In this document: in pieces, positions 36,919 through 45,101 of the stretch
How the letters are laid out: every line of letters begins with the position of its first letter
How positions within the stretch are numbered: position 1 is the first letter of the stretch
DNA from: Lachnospiraceae bacterium
GTDB taxonomy: Bacteria; Bacillota; Clostridia; Lachnospirales; Lachnospiraceae
Length of the DNA stretch: 49,540 nt
Assembly (NCBI GenBank): GCA_017617545.1
Contig: JAFZVZ010000019.1
Span: forward strand, 1 to 49,540
Direction of reading: 5' to 3'
Translations under genes and position numbers: made by a program
Notes under the pieces: generated by a model
Seen by the model: only the letters and a program-made list of their open reading frames with translations
Told to the model about the DNA's origin: nothing
The model's database searches: none

Positions 36919-37470
36919 TCAGTCGGGATCTACGGCGTCCGTCATGTCAGCTGCGATCTCGTCAACCTTCTCAGCTACATCCTCTGCAGCATCCTCAGCG
37001 GCGTCCTTGAGCTCACCGGTCCAATCCTCGTCAGCAGCGTCCTGAACGTCCTCTGCAACTTCCTCAGCGGCATCCTCAGCAGCGTCCTCAGCGGACTCGA
37101 GCTTGGAAGCGATGTATTCCTTGATCTCGCCGGCCTTCTCCTTGGTTGCCTTTGCAACCGTGGTCGCCTTCTCAGCTACGACAGCAGCGATGTCCTTGGT
37201 CTTGTCCTTTACCTTGTGAGCAACATCGGAGGTCTTCGTCTTGATCTCCTCGAAACGGCTCGGAGCTGCCTCCTCGTCTTCCCCATCAATCTCAATCTCG
37301 GAATCAACATCAACGGAATCGCCGATCGGGGTCTCATCCTCGAACAGATCGCTGTCATCCTCAAAAGTTTCACCCTCAGCCAACTGTTTCTGCTTCTCAA
37401 TCTCCTTGTAGATGTAATATCCACCGGCAACAGCAGCAGCTAACAAAGCCAATCTTGTAAATGCCTTCAT
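36919..37470 (-). CDS. Acidic LEA-like membrane-anchored helical protein
   Basis: 183 residues; GGAAAGGAG lies before the ATG. One N-terminal helix (LALLAAAVAGGYYIY) is followed by an acidic linker (FEDDSDLFEDETPIGDSVD). The rest is a long amphipathic region built from 11-residue-like units (KVKDKTKDIAAVVAEKATTVAKATKEKA, then AEDAAEDAAEEVAEDV). This resembles late-embryogenesis-abundant or YtxH-type stress proteins, but no family signature is certain. It may stabilise the membrane or wall under stress. Codon choice (CTC-rich, AAG-rich) suggests good expression. Confidence 0.65.
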   Translation of the reverse strand: MKAFTRLALLAAAVAGGYYIYKEIEKQKQLAEGETFEDDSDLFEDETPIGDSVDVDSEIEIDGEDEEAAPSRFEEIKTKTSDVAHKVKDKTKDIAAVVAEKATTVAKATKEKAGEIKEYIASKLESAEDAAEDAAEEVAEDVQDAADEDWTGELKDAAEDAAEDVAEKVDEIAADMTDAVDPD

Positions 37471-37631
37471 AAACTTCTCCTTTCCGGCGCGTGATTACGC
37501 GCACAACCCACCGTTCGGTCGGTTTGTATGAGACAATTATAGCGGATTATTCCAAAAAAAGAAAGAAAAATCGGGCATAATTCGTCAAAAGTTCACTGAA
37601 GAAAAAATATGTAAAATTTTCCGTAAAATGC

Positions 37632-37660
37632 TTGCAAACTTTCGAGGGTTAGTATATAAT
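37632..37660 (+). promoter_or_regulatory. Sigma-A promoter of tRNA-Gln
   Basis: TTGCAA (37632-37637), 17 bp, consensus TATAAT (37655-37660), about 30 nt before the tRNA. A GGGTTAGTA block precedes the -10, also seen before other promoters of this window. Confidence 0.75.
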
Positions 37661-37689
37661 AGCGACTGTTGACGAAACGGCAACGATAT

Positions 37690-37762
37690 TGGGCTATCGC
37701 CAAACGGTAAGGCAACGGACTCTGACTCCGTCATTTTCAAGGTTCGAATCCTTGTAGCCCAG
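37690..37762 (+). tRNA. tRNA-Gln (anticodon CTG)
   Basis: 73 nt with acceptor TGGGCTA/TAGCCCA and discriminator G, D loop containing AAACGGTAAGG, anticodon loop CTCTGAC, T arm GGTTCGAATCC. The unpaired-like U1-A72 start is characteristic of tRNA-Gln. CCA is not encoded. Confidence 0.93.
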
Positions 37763-37766
37763 CTCA

Positions 37767-37830
37767 GCGAATCGGGTGTGAAATCCCGGTTCGCTTTTTT
37801 CATGTTCGGCACCTGCGTGCCGACTTTTTT
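37767..37830 (+). terminator. Two tandem terminators after tRNA-Gln
   Basis: First: GCGAATCGGG (37767-37776) with CCCGGTTCGC (37785-37794), six T (37795-37800). Second: CGGCAC (37807-37812) with GTGCCG (37817-37822), six T (37825-37830). Doubling ensures termination before the amidase genes. Confidence 0.88.
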
Positions 37831-37933
37831 ATTTGCATTCGATGATACGTTATGATACAATATGTATGTATTGGCGCAGGAAAAAACCGAACATCTTGTG
37901 CAGATACCAAGAAGAGGGAAGGAATTATCGGAA

Positions 37934-39700
37934 ATGGACCGATTGAGGAGAGAAATTGGATTACTGGCACTCGCCATCGCAGTGTTGGTGCTGCTGTGCG
38001 GGTGCATGGTGACGTCGCCGGGAACCGATGAGGGACCGACGCCCACGGAGTACGTGGAGCCGTCGCCGACACCTACGGCGATCCCGACGGATACGCCCAC
38101 GGCTACGCCGGTGCCTACGGATACACCGACGCCTACGCCGCTTCCGACAGACACACCTACGCCGGAACCGACGGACACGCCGACGCCGACAAGCACACCG
38201 ACGCCGACCAACACTCCGAAGCCGACGAAGACACCGACACCTACGGCTACGCCGAAACCGACGAAGACGCCGACCCCGACGCCTGAGCCGAAGCCTACGG
38301 ATACGCCGACACCGCCCGGAACACCGACCCCGACACCGGAGCCGACGCCCGAACTTACGCCAGAGCCCGTGCCGACCGAGGCCGGCGGCAAAGTGCCTAC
38401 GACGTCCGGCGCGAAGGTTCCGACGCCTCCGACGAAGAAATCCTCGGAATGGGCGAGCGTTGACGGAGAGAAGGGCATTCTGAACGAGCCCGAATTCCTT
38501 CGCCCTGCAGCGGGACGAGTGTATGAGCGGCAGATCAAGCTCGCCGTCGAATCCAAGATTGTGATCGTCGATACGGTCAAGACGGAGTTTAACGAGATCT
38601 GGTACAAGGTTGCCGCCGTTGTGGATGGCAAGGTCACATACGGCTACCTGCAGGCAGCCGCAGTGGATATAGGCACGAAGCTTCAGCCGACACCCGGCAA
38701 GAGCGGTCTGACCAAGGTCGGAACCGGTGGACTTTCAACGACGCACGGCAAGGACAAGGACGGCGACGGAGTCTACGTCGTTGTTCTCGACCCCGGCCAC
38801 GGAAGTCCGTACAGCGGCGCGTACCATTTCGGTGCGTCCGAACATACATTGACATTAAAGGTTGCAAACTACTGCAAGGAATACCTGGAAGCGAATTACG
38901 ACAATGTCAAGGTCTATCTCACGAGGACCGGCAGCAGCTGCCTCGACCAGAACTCAGACGTCGACGATCTGGAGCGCCGCGTGAGAGTTGCGCGGAGCAA
39001 GGGTGCGGACATTCTCGTCAGCCTGCATTTCGATGCATTTGCCGGCTCCGCGAGAGGCGCGGAAGGGTTGATCCCGCATGAGAAGCAGTACGACAAGTGC
39101 AAGGCGCTTGCGTCACAGATCCTGAAGAACTTAGAAGCACTCGGGATCCAGAATCTCGGTTGCATGACGCGCTTGAGCGAGCGGTCGCGATACAGTTATC
39201 CGAAGGGCAGCAAGATGGACGGCTACCTGATCAACCGCCTCGGAATTGAGAGCGGGATCGTGACCTGTATCATCGAACATGCGCACATGGACAATGAGAA
39301 GGATTTCAATGCATTTTGCAGCAGCGATGAGAAGCTGAAGAAGCTTGGTGAGGCGGACGCGAAGGGTATCGCGTCGTACCTCGGACTGAGGGCGAAGGGA
39401 ACATCGACGCCGACACCTACGCCGACGGAAGAGCCTGAGCCTACGCCGACGACGGAACCGGTCCCTTCCGACACACCGCCGGCGGAACCTACGCCGACAG
39501 ACGAGCCTCAGCCGACGGCGGAGCCGCAGCCGACAGCGGAGCCGCAGCCTACGGAAGAACCGTCGCCGACAGCCGAACCGCAGCCTACGGAGGAGCCAAA
39601 ACCGTCGGAGACACCGCCGGAAGAGGTGACACCGTCCGAGGCACCGCCGGACAACTCGACGGAGACGCCGGGGTCTGAGGGAGACAGCTCCGGAGGATGA
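37934..39700 (+). CDS. Lipoprotein amidase with SH3-like domain and Thr-Pro linkers (Amidase_3, copy 1)
   Basis: 588 residues. The start at 37934 is chosen because it opens the lipoprotein signal; GGGAAGGAATT lies upstream. Lipobox LCGC (Cys near 24). A long Thr-Pro linker (about 33-165) is followed by an SH3-like region (about 180-260, IVIVDTVKTEFNEIWYKVAA). The amidase domain (about 280-495) has ligands His in LDPGHG, Glu in ASEHTL and His in VSLHFD, with catalytic Glu in CIIEHAHMD. A C-terminal Thr/Glu-Pro tail (about 500-588) has no anchor. It hydrolyses the MurNAc-L-Ala bond. A close paralog follows, 111 nt downstream. Confidence 0.92.
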   Translation: MDRLRREIGLLALAIAVLVLLCGCMVTSPGTDEGPTPTEYVEPSPTPTAIPTDTPTATPVPTDTPTPTPLPTDTPTPEPTDTPTPTSTPTPTNTPKPTKTPTPTATPKPTKTPTPTPEPKPTDTPTPPGTPTPTPEPTPELTPEPVPTEAGGKVPTTSGAKVPTPPTKKSSEWASVDGEKGILNEPEFLRPAAGRVYERQIKLAVESKIVIVDTVKTEFNEIWYKVAAVVDGKVTYGYLQAAAVDIGTKLQPTPGKSGLTKVGTGGLSTTHGKDKDGDGVYVVVLDPGHGSPYSGAYHFGASEHTLTLKVANYCKEYLEANYDNVKVYLTRTGSSCLDQNSDVDDLERRVRVARSKGADILVSLHFDAFAGSARGAEGLIPHEKQYDKCKALASQILKNLEALGIQNLGCMTRLSERSRYSYPKGSKMDGYLINRLGIESGIVTCIIEHAHMDNEKDFNAFCSSDEKLKKLGEADAKGIASYLGLRAKGTSTPTPTPTEEPEPTPTTEPVPSDTPPAEPTPTDEPQPTAEPQPTAEPQPTEEPSPTAEPQPTEEPKPSETPPEEVTPSEAPPDNSTETPGSEGDSSGG

Positions 39701-39811
39701 TCAAGACAGTGCGGAAGGGGGATCCGCACGCGGGGATACCCGGGAGAGCAGGACGCGGAACGGTCAAACGTTTCCGCAGTATAATGTATAGCGGGAAGGA
39801 TTACAGAAACA

Positions 39812-41023
39812 ATGAGCCGTTTGCGCAGAGTATTTGAACTGCTGACGGTGGTGGCAATCGCGATCCTTGTCTTTCTGGCGTGCACGGAGGTGTCGCCCGG
39901 AACCGAGGAGCAACAACTGGGGATGATCAGCAATACGCCGACGATCGCTCCGCCGACGGAGCCGACGCCTTCGGCGGAACCCGTTCCCAGCGTGCAGGCA
40001 ACGCCGACACCGTGGAATACACCGACGCCGATGAGCGCTGAAATGCCGCCGTTGAAGAAGGGGTCCAAGTATGCGGACGTCGAGGGCGAGCAGGGAGTGC
40101 TGAACGAGAGGGAGTATTTTCGAAGCGCGCCCGGTCGGAATCAGAGGCGCGTATACCGGCTGGAGTACCACACGAAGCTTGTCATCGTCGATCGGTATAA
40201 GTCGGAATTTAACGAAACCTGGTACCGGGTCGCCGTTGTGATCGACGGTAAGACAGAGTACGGTTACGTCCAGGCTTCATCGGTTGACATCGGCAAGGCG
40301 AAACCGACGCCGGCCAAGACCGGACCGGTCAACTGCGGCAACGGGGATACGTCCATCCGCCACGGCGAGGACCGCAACGGAGACGGCGTGTATGTGGTTG
40401 TGCTTGACCCCGGGCACGGCGGAGATTTTTACGGTGCATCTCACTACGGAGCGATCGAGAAGATCCTCAATCTGAAGGTTGCGCTGGCATGTCAGGAATA
40501 TTTGGAAAATACATATGAGAACGTCATCGTGTATCTCACGCGCGACCGGGACCGTTCGATCGATCCCGTGAGCGACGTCGATGACCTGGAGCTCCGGGTC
40601 CGTGTCGCGGTCGACGTGGAGGCGGATATCATGGTCAGCCTGCATTTTGACGCGGACGGCGGACGGCACCGCGGCGCGGAAGGTCTGGTAACTAAGGGAG
40701 AGCTGCACGAGAGGAGTGCGGCGCTCTCGTCCCTGATCCTTGAGAACCTCGAAGCGTTAGGGATTGAAAATCTCGGTAACCGCAAGCGGCGCAGTGAGCG
40801 CTCGCGCTACGACTACCCCGACGGGGAGTATATGGACGGGTACCTGATCAACCGTCTCGCAGCGGAATCGGGGATCGTCAACTGCATTATCGAGCACGCG
40901 CAGATGGACAACGAGGATGATTTCTACGATTTCTGCAACACCGATGAGAAACTGAAGAAGATCGGTATCGCGGACGCGATCGGTATCGCGACATATCTGG
41001 AACTGATCCCGAAATCACAGTGA
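39812..41023 (+). CDS. Lipoprotein amidase with SH3-like domain (Amidase_3, copy 2)
   Basis: 403 residues; GGGAAGGATTACAGAAAC precedes the ATG. Lipobox FLAC (Cys near 24). Short Thr-Pro linker (about 40-75), SH3-like domain (about 90-160) and amidase domain (about 190-400). Zinc ligands and catalytic Glu are all intact (LDPGHGG, AIEKIL, VSLHFD, CIIEHAQMD). It is a tandem duplicate of the preceding gene, lacking its long linkers and C-terminal tail. A hairpin-rich 111-nt gap with a TATAAT box (39780-39785) suggests its own promoter. Confidence 0.92.
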   Translation: MSRLRRVFELLTVVAIAILVFLACTEVSPGTEEQQLGMISNTPTIAPPTEPTPSAEPVPSVQATPTPWNTPTPMSAEMPPLKKGSKYADVEGEQGVLNEREYFRSAPGRNQRRVYRLEYHTKLVIVDRYKSEFNETWYRVAVVIDGKTEYGYVQASSVDIGKAKPTPAKTGPVNCGNGDTSIRHGEDRNGDGVYVVVLDPGHGGDFYGASHYGAIEKILNLKVALACQEYLENTYENVIVYLTRDRDRSIDPVSDVDDLELRVRVAVDVEADIMVSLHFDADGGRHRGAEGLVTKGELHERSAALSSLILENLEALGIENLGNRKRRSERSRYDYPDGEYMDGYLINRLAAESGIVNCIIEHAQMDNEDDFYDFCNTDEKLKKIGIADAIGIATYLELIPKSQ

Positions 41024-41030
41024 AACAAGG

Positions 41031-41060
41031 CGGCCCGCTCCGTTCGGAGAGGGCCGTTTT
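41031..41060 (+). terminator. Rho-independent terminator
   Basis: CGGCCC (41031-41036) pairs with GGGCCG (41051-41056) around an inner TCCG/CGGA stem, followed by four T. Confidence 0.8.
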
Positions 41061-41105
41061 CATGTGCGCGAAACATTATAAATTATGAAATAAATGTAAA
41101 TTATA

Positions 41106-41134
41106 TTGACATTTTGAAGGGTTAGTGCTTAAAT
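41106..41134 (+). promoter_or_regulatory. Sigma-A promoter of the 41210 gene
   Basis: Consensus TTGACA (41106-41111), 17 bp, TTAAAT (41129-41134). A GGGTTAGTG block sits before the -10. Two CGGAAAATG-type copies lie in the leader (41137-41144 and 41169-41177). Confidence 0.7.
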
Positions 41135-41209
41135 AGGGAAAATGCATTTGGAAAGCATCATAGGGATGCGGAAAATGCATGCGCGTATCACGCGATTAAC
41201 GGAGGAAAT

Positions 41210-42862
41210 ATGGAAAAGAAAGATTCGTCAATGAAGAAGACGGCACTGTGCTACCTGATCTCACTGGGTATCACGGTACTGATCGGATTTGCGGTTTATT
41301 ATTTTGCGCTGCCGGCGATGAACGTCCACAGCACAGGCTTCTGGGGCTACTGGATGTTCCTCGGCCTGGTCTACGCGGGAGTGCATTCGGCGGTCCGCCC
41401 CATCGTTTGCAAGAACGAGATCTCGGTGGTGGGCAAGAAGAGCGCGTCCTGGTACGGAACGGCGATCGGTGTGGGGATCGCGGCGATCTCGCTGCTGGCG
41501 CTTCTGTTCGGCGGCATCGCTTCGGCGAAGATGTTCCACGCGAAGACGTACGCGGGCATCATCACCGTCAACGAGGGCGATTTTGAGAAGGATATGCCTG
41601 AGACGACGAGCGTGACCAACATCGCTCTGATGGACACCGCGTCCGCGCGGATCATCGGCAACCGCACGCTCGGCTCGCTGTCGCAGGTCGTCTCCCAGTA
41701 TTCGGTGAACGACCACTACAGCCAGATCAATTATCAGAACACTCCGAAGAAGGTTACCGTGCTTGAGTACGCGGACTTCTTCAAATGGATCCAGAACCGC
41801 GGCAACGGTATTCCGGGTTATGTCATGGTTGACCCGGTCGGCAACAGCGCATCGTACGTAGAGTTCGGAAAGTCCGTAAAATACGCGGAGAGCGGCCGGT
41901 TCGGCGATGACCTCGCGAGAAAGCTGAGATTTTCCTATCCGACCAAGATCTTCGGCGACATGTACTTCGAGATCGATGACGCGGGCAATCCGTACTATAT
42001 TGTACCGTGCATGCAGGCGAACGCGGGACTGTTCGGCGCGATGGACGTCGGTGAAGTAATCCTGTTCAACCCGGTGGACGGCAGCTCGCAGCTGTACGAT
42101 GTGAAGGACGTTCCCGCATGGGTGGACATCGTCTACAACGGTGACCTCGCAAGCGAAAAATACAACTGGTACGGCAAGCTGTCCGGCGGTTTCTGGAACA
42201 GCGTGTTCGGCAACAAGAACTGCAAGATGACGACCGACGACTACGGTTACATCGTGATCGACGATGACGTCTGGTATTTTACGGGCGTTACGAGTGTCAC
42301 GAGCGACGAGAGCAACATCGGTTTCATCATCACCAACGCCCGCACGGGCGAGTACCGCTTCTACAGCGTGGGCGGCGCGGAGGAGTATTCCGCGATGGGC
42401 GCCGCTGAGGGCGAGGTTCAGGAAAAGGGCTACGAGGCTTCGTTCCCGTCCCTTGTGAACATCGCGGGGCAGGCAACGTACATCATGGTCCTGAAGGACA
42501 CCGGCGGACTGGTGAAGCTGTACGCGCTTGTCAATGTTGAGAACTACGGTATCGTCGCGACCGGCACGACGCAGGCGGAAGCGATCCTTGCGTACCGCAA
42601 GACGCTCGCCCGCAACGGTGTCAGCGGAACCTCTGAGGAAGATGTGTTCCCGACCGCGGAGATCACTGTGGAAAATGTACGGATCGTCGAGCTCGACAAT
42701 CTCGCTGTCGTGTACATCACGGCGGACGACGGAACGGTATACAAGAGCTCTCTGAACGAGGACGAAAGCCTTGTCCTTGTCCGTGAGGGAGACAAATTGA
42801 CCGTGAGCTACGAGGATACGGAGATCGCGGGACTTAAGACGCTCCGCTCGTGGAGCAAATGA
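41210..42862 (+). CDS. Large membrane protein of unknown function
   Basis: 550 residues; GGAGG precedes the ATG. Three hydrophobic segments (about 12-35, 45-62 and 80-100) are followed by a soluble domain of about 440 residues. The extracytoplasmic or cytosolic part includes KMFHAKTYAGIITVNEGDF, YYIVPCMQANAGLFGAMDV and DDDVWYFTGVTSVTSDESNIGF. I see no nucleotide-binding, peptidase or transport motif. It recalls conserved, uncharacterised Clostridia membrane proteins, but I cannot name the family. Strong promoter and high-expression codons suggest an abundant product. It is transcribed alone. Confidence 0.7.
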   Translation: MEKKDSSMKKTALCYLISLGITVLIGFAVYYFALPAMNVHSTGFWGYWMFLGLVYAGVHSAVRPIVCKNEISVVGKKSASWYGTAIGVGIAAISLLALLFGGIASAKMFHAKTYAGIITVNEGDFEKDMPETTSVTNIALMDTASARIIGNRTLGSLSQVVSQYSVNDHYSQINYQNTPKKVTVLEYADFFKWIQNRGNGIPGYVMVDPVGNSASYVEFGKSVKYAESGRFGDDLARKLRFSYPTKIFGDMYFEIDDAGNPYYIVPCMQANAGLFGAMDVGEVILFNPVDGSSQLYDVKDVPAWVDIVYNGDLASEKYNWYGKLSGGFWNSVFGNKNCKMTTDDYGYIVIDDDVWYFTGVTSVTSDESNIGFIITNARTGEYRFYSVGGAEEYSAMGAAEGEVQEKGYEASFPSLVNIAGQATYIMVLKDTGGLVKLYALVNVENYGIVATGTTQAEAILAYRKTLARNGVSGTSEEDVFPTAEITVENVRIVELDNLAVVYITADDGTVYKSSLNEDESLVLVREGDKLTVSYEDTEIAGLKTLRSWSK

Positions 42863-42924
42863 GATCGCAGGCTGGACTGGCCGTGAAATCATGATGATCA
42901 TGTTGCGGCTTGTATGGGGGGACA

Positions 42925-42958
42925 GAAGAGGCTCGCACCTTCGGGTGCGGGCCTCTTC
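42925..42958 (+). terminator. Long GC-rich hairpin, weak terminator
   Basis: GAAGAGGCTCGCACC (42925-42939) pairs with 42944-42958 with one mismatch. No T-run follows, so it may terminate poorly or protect the 3' end. Confidence 0.55.
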
Positions 42959-43108
42959 GGCGTTGTAATCCTCTTCGGTTTATGATAAGATAAGGAGAGA
43001 GCATCCGGACGGCGGGAGAGTTGTCCGCGTGCTCCGAACTGACGGTCCGCGGTTCATTTTCCGCGGAATGAGAGATATCATAATCCGTGAGAGTAAAGGG
43101 GTATTGTT

Positions 43109-43735
43109 ATGGCAGAAGGTATTTTGTTCTACAGGCAGAACAGCAGCAGGATCGACACGCCCGCGGGGCGCGTGTACGTAGATCCGTTCCTCATGACCGA
43201 GGAGCCGCACGACGCGGTGTTCGTGCTGGTGACGCATGAGCATCATGATCATTTTTCGCCGGAGGATCTTGCGAAGGTCGCGAACCGCGACACGGTGCTG
43301 ATCTTCCCGCAGTCGATGCTCGACAAGATGAGGGAGGTGGAGACGCTGTTCCCGAGGATCGAGCTGGTCGTTCCGGGCGAGCATTATGTGATCGACGGGC
43401 TCGAGTTCGATACCGTGCACGCGTACAACAATGGCAAGCCGTTCCATCCGGCAGGAGCCGAGTGGGTCAGCTACATCGTGAACGCGAACGCCGGCCGCGT
43501 GTATATCGCGGGCGACACCGACGCGACCGAGGAGGCCAAGGCGGTCCGCTGTGACGTCGCGCTGATCCCGATCGGCGGCAAATACACGATGGACGCGAAG
43601 GAGGCAGCGGAACTCGTCAATACGATCCGTCCTGCGACGGTCATTCCGGTTCATTACGGCGGCATGCTCGGCAACGAGGACGTTGTGAAGACGTTCGCGG
43701 AGCTCGTGGATCCGTCCGTGCACGTGGAAATCTGA
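43109..43735 (+). CDS. Metallo-beta-lactamase-fold hydrolase
   Basis: 208 residues; AAAGGGG lies upstream of the ATG. The metal site is visible as THEHHDH (near residue 42), with further ligands in AGDTDA and PVHYGG. The family (UlaG-like/UPF0173 group) has members of varied substrate, so a phosphodiesterase or lactonase role is possible. No signal peptide. It sits alone between the membrane protein and the XRE regulator. Confidence 0.85.
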   Translation: MAEGILFYRQNSSRIDTPAGRVYVDPFLMTEEPHDAVFVLVTHEHHDHFSPEDLAKVANRDTVLIFPQSMLDKMREVETLFPRIELVVPGEHYVIDGLEFDTVHAYNNGKPFHPAGAEWVSYIVNANAGRVYIAGDTDATEEAKAVRCDVALIPIGGKYTMDAKEAAELVNTIRPATVIPVHYGGMLGNEDVVKTFAELVDPSVHVEI

Positions 43736-43768
43736 AAATTGCGCGAAAAGCCCTTATTTTACGGCAAA

Positions 43769-43851
43769 TGCAACCGCCGGTTGACAAATTGAAAAGCCGG
43801 ATTTATGGCATGCAACCGCTCGTTTTGGTAGGATGAGGCCATCAAAACGAG
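43769..43851 (+). promoter_or_regulatory. Promoter with direct repeats and leader hairpin of the XRE gene
   Basis: TTGACA (43781-43786), 17 bp, TATGGC (43804-43809). Exact 9-bp copies of TGCAACCGC flank it at 43769-43777 and 43811-43819, 42 bp apart (about four turns). A 9-bp perfect hairpin (43819-43827 with 43843-43851) follows in the leader. The layout fits autoregulation by the XRE protein. Confidence 0.45.
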
Positions 43852-43941
43852 GCGGGCAAACGGATCGGCGGAGCGGCTGATCGCCGAAGCGGTGACACGC
43901 TCCCGAAGCCGACCGAGCATGCCTGCCGGAAAGGATGCAAT

Positions 43942-44973
43942 ATGATTTTAGCAGACAAGATTATCAACGAAAGAAAGAGAAACGGTTGGTCGCAGGAGGA
44001 GCTCGCGGAACAGTTGAACGTATCGAGACAATCGATCTCCAAGTGGGAGAGCGCGCAGGCGATCCCGGACATCCAGAAGATCATCCGGATGGCGGAGATC
44101 TTCGGCGTGAGCACGGATTATCTTTTGAAGGATGAGATGGAGCCCGAGGATACAGCACGCCCGGCAATCTCGGAGGACAGCGGAACAGCGACGGAGTGTG
44201 TGAAGGTTTCCATGGAGGAGGCCAACGAGTTTCTGGAGCTGGAGCAGCGCCTGACACCGCGCCTTGCCAACATGGTGAGCCTGTGTATCTTAGGACCCGC
44301 GGTACTGATCCTGTGTATCGCGCTTTCGCAGATCCCGGGCTTTCCGCTCAAGGATACGACGATGGTGGCGATCGGTCTTACCGCGATGTTCATCATGATC
44401 TCTGTCGCCGTGACATTTTTCGTCATCGATTCTCTCAGGATGAACCGGTTTTCCTATCTCGAAAACAGTCCGATCGAGACGATGTACGGCGTGAGCGGCA
44501 TGGTGAAGGAGAGGAAGGCGCTGTTTGAGCAGACGAAGATCACCCTGACGGCGATCGGTGTGGTCCTGTGCGTCGTGAGCGTGATCCCGCTTGTGGCAAC
44601 GTCCGTGATCGGAACCAAAGAGTATGTGATCGTGCTGATGGTCGTTCTGCTGCTTGTGCTTGTGGCGATCGGCGTCAATCTGCTGGTCCGTGTCGGCACG
44701 ATCTCCGGCGCTTTCGAGAAGCTTCTGCAGGAGGGCGATTACACGCTCCGCGCGAAGTCGCTGAATATGCGGTACGCAAGCCTTTCAACCGTGTTCTGGC
44801 TGATCGCGACCGGCGCGTATCTGGCATGGAGCTTCATCAGCGGTCACTGGGAGTACACCTGGGTGCTCTGGCCGATCGCAGCGGGCATCTACATTTGCAT
44901 CAAACGGGTCACTCACGGAAGAAGCGGGTATGGTCATTTTTCGAGGCTCAGGGATTGGCGGGAAAAACCATGA
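43942..44973 (+). CDS. XRE-family regulator with membrane domain
   Basis: 343 residues; CCGGAAAGGATGCAAT precedes the ATG. The N-terminal 65 residues are a Cro/C1-type helix-turn-helix (WSQEELAEQLNVSRQSISKWE). A polar linker (about 68-105) leads to a C-terminal membrane part with about six helices (about 110-130, 140-165, 205-225, 230-250, 280-300, 305-320). Such XRE-membrane fusions are frequent in Firmicutes and probably sense a membrane signal. The direct repeats before the gene (43769-43819) could be its own operator. Targets are not known. Confidence 0.85.
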   Translation: MILADKIINERKRNGWSQEELAEQLNVSRQSISKWESAQAIPDIQKIIRMAEIFGVSTDYLLKDEMEPEDTARPAISEDSGTATECVKVSMEEANEFLELEQRLTPRLANMVSLCILGPAVLILCIALSQIPGFPLKDTTMVAIGLTAMFIMISVAVTFFVIDSLRMNRFSYLENSPIETMYGVSGMVKERKALFEQTKITLTAIGVVLCVVSVIPLVATSVIGTKEYVIVLMVVLLLVLVAIGVNLLVRVGTISGAFEKLLQEGDYTLRAKSLNMRYASLSTVFWLIATGAYLAWSFISGHWEYTWVLWPIAAGIYICIKRVTHGRSGYGHFSRLRDWREKP

Positions 44974-45101
44974 TTGCATGTAAGATACGATATTTCAATC
45001 GGTGCAATCCTTGACGCGGCAAAACGGAGTACTGTATAATTACGATTAGCGGATCAGCCGGGAAATACGGTGATTCGGAATATTTGGAGAGGTTTACGAA
45101 T

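Noticed and set aside
41261-42901. 546-codon minus-strand frame opposite the unknown membrane protein
   Set aside because: Arg/His/Val-rich shadow; the plus gene has a promoter and ribosome binding site.
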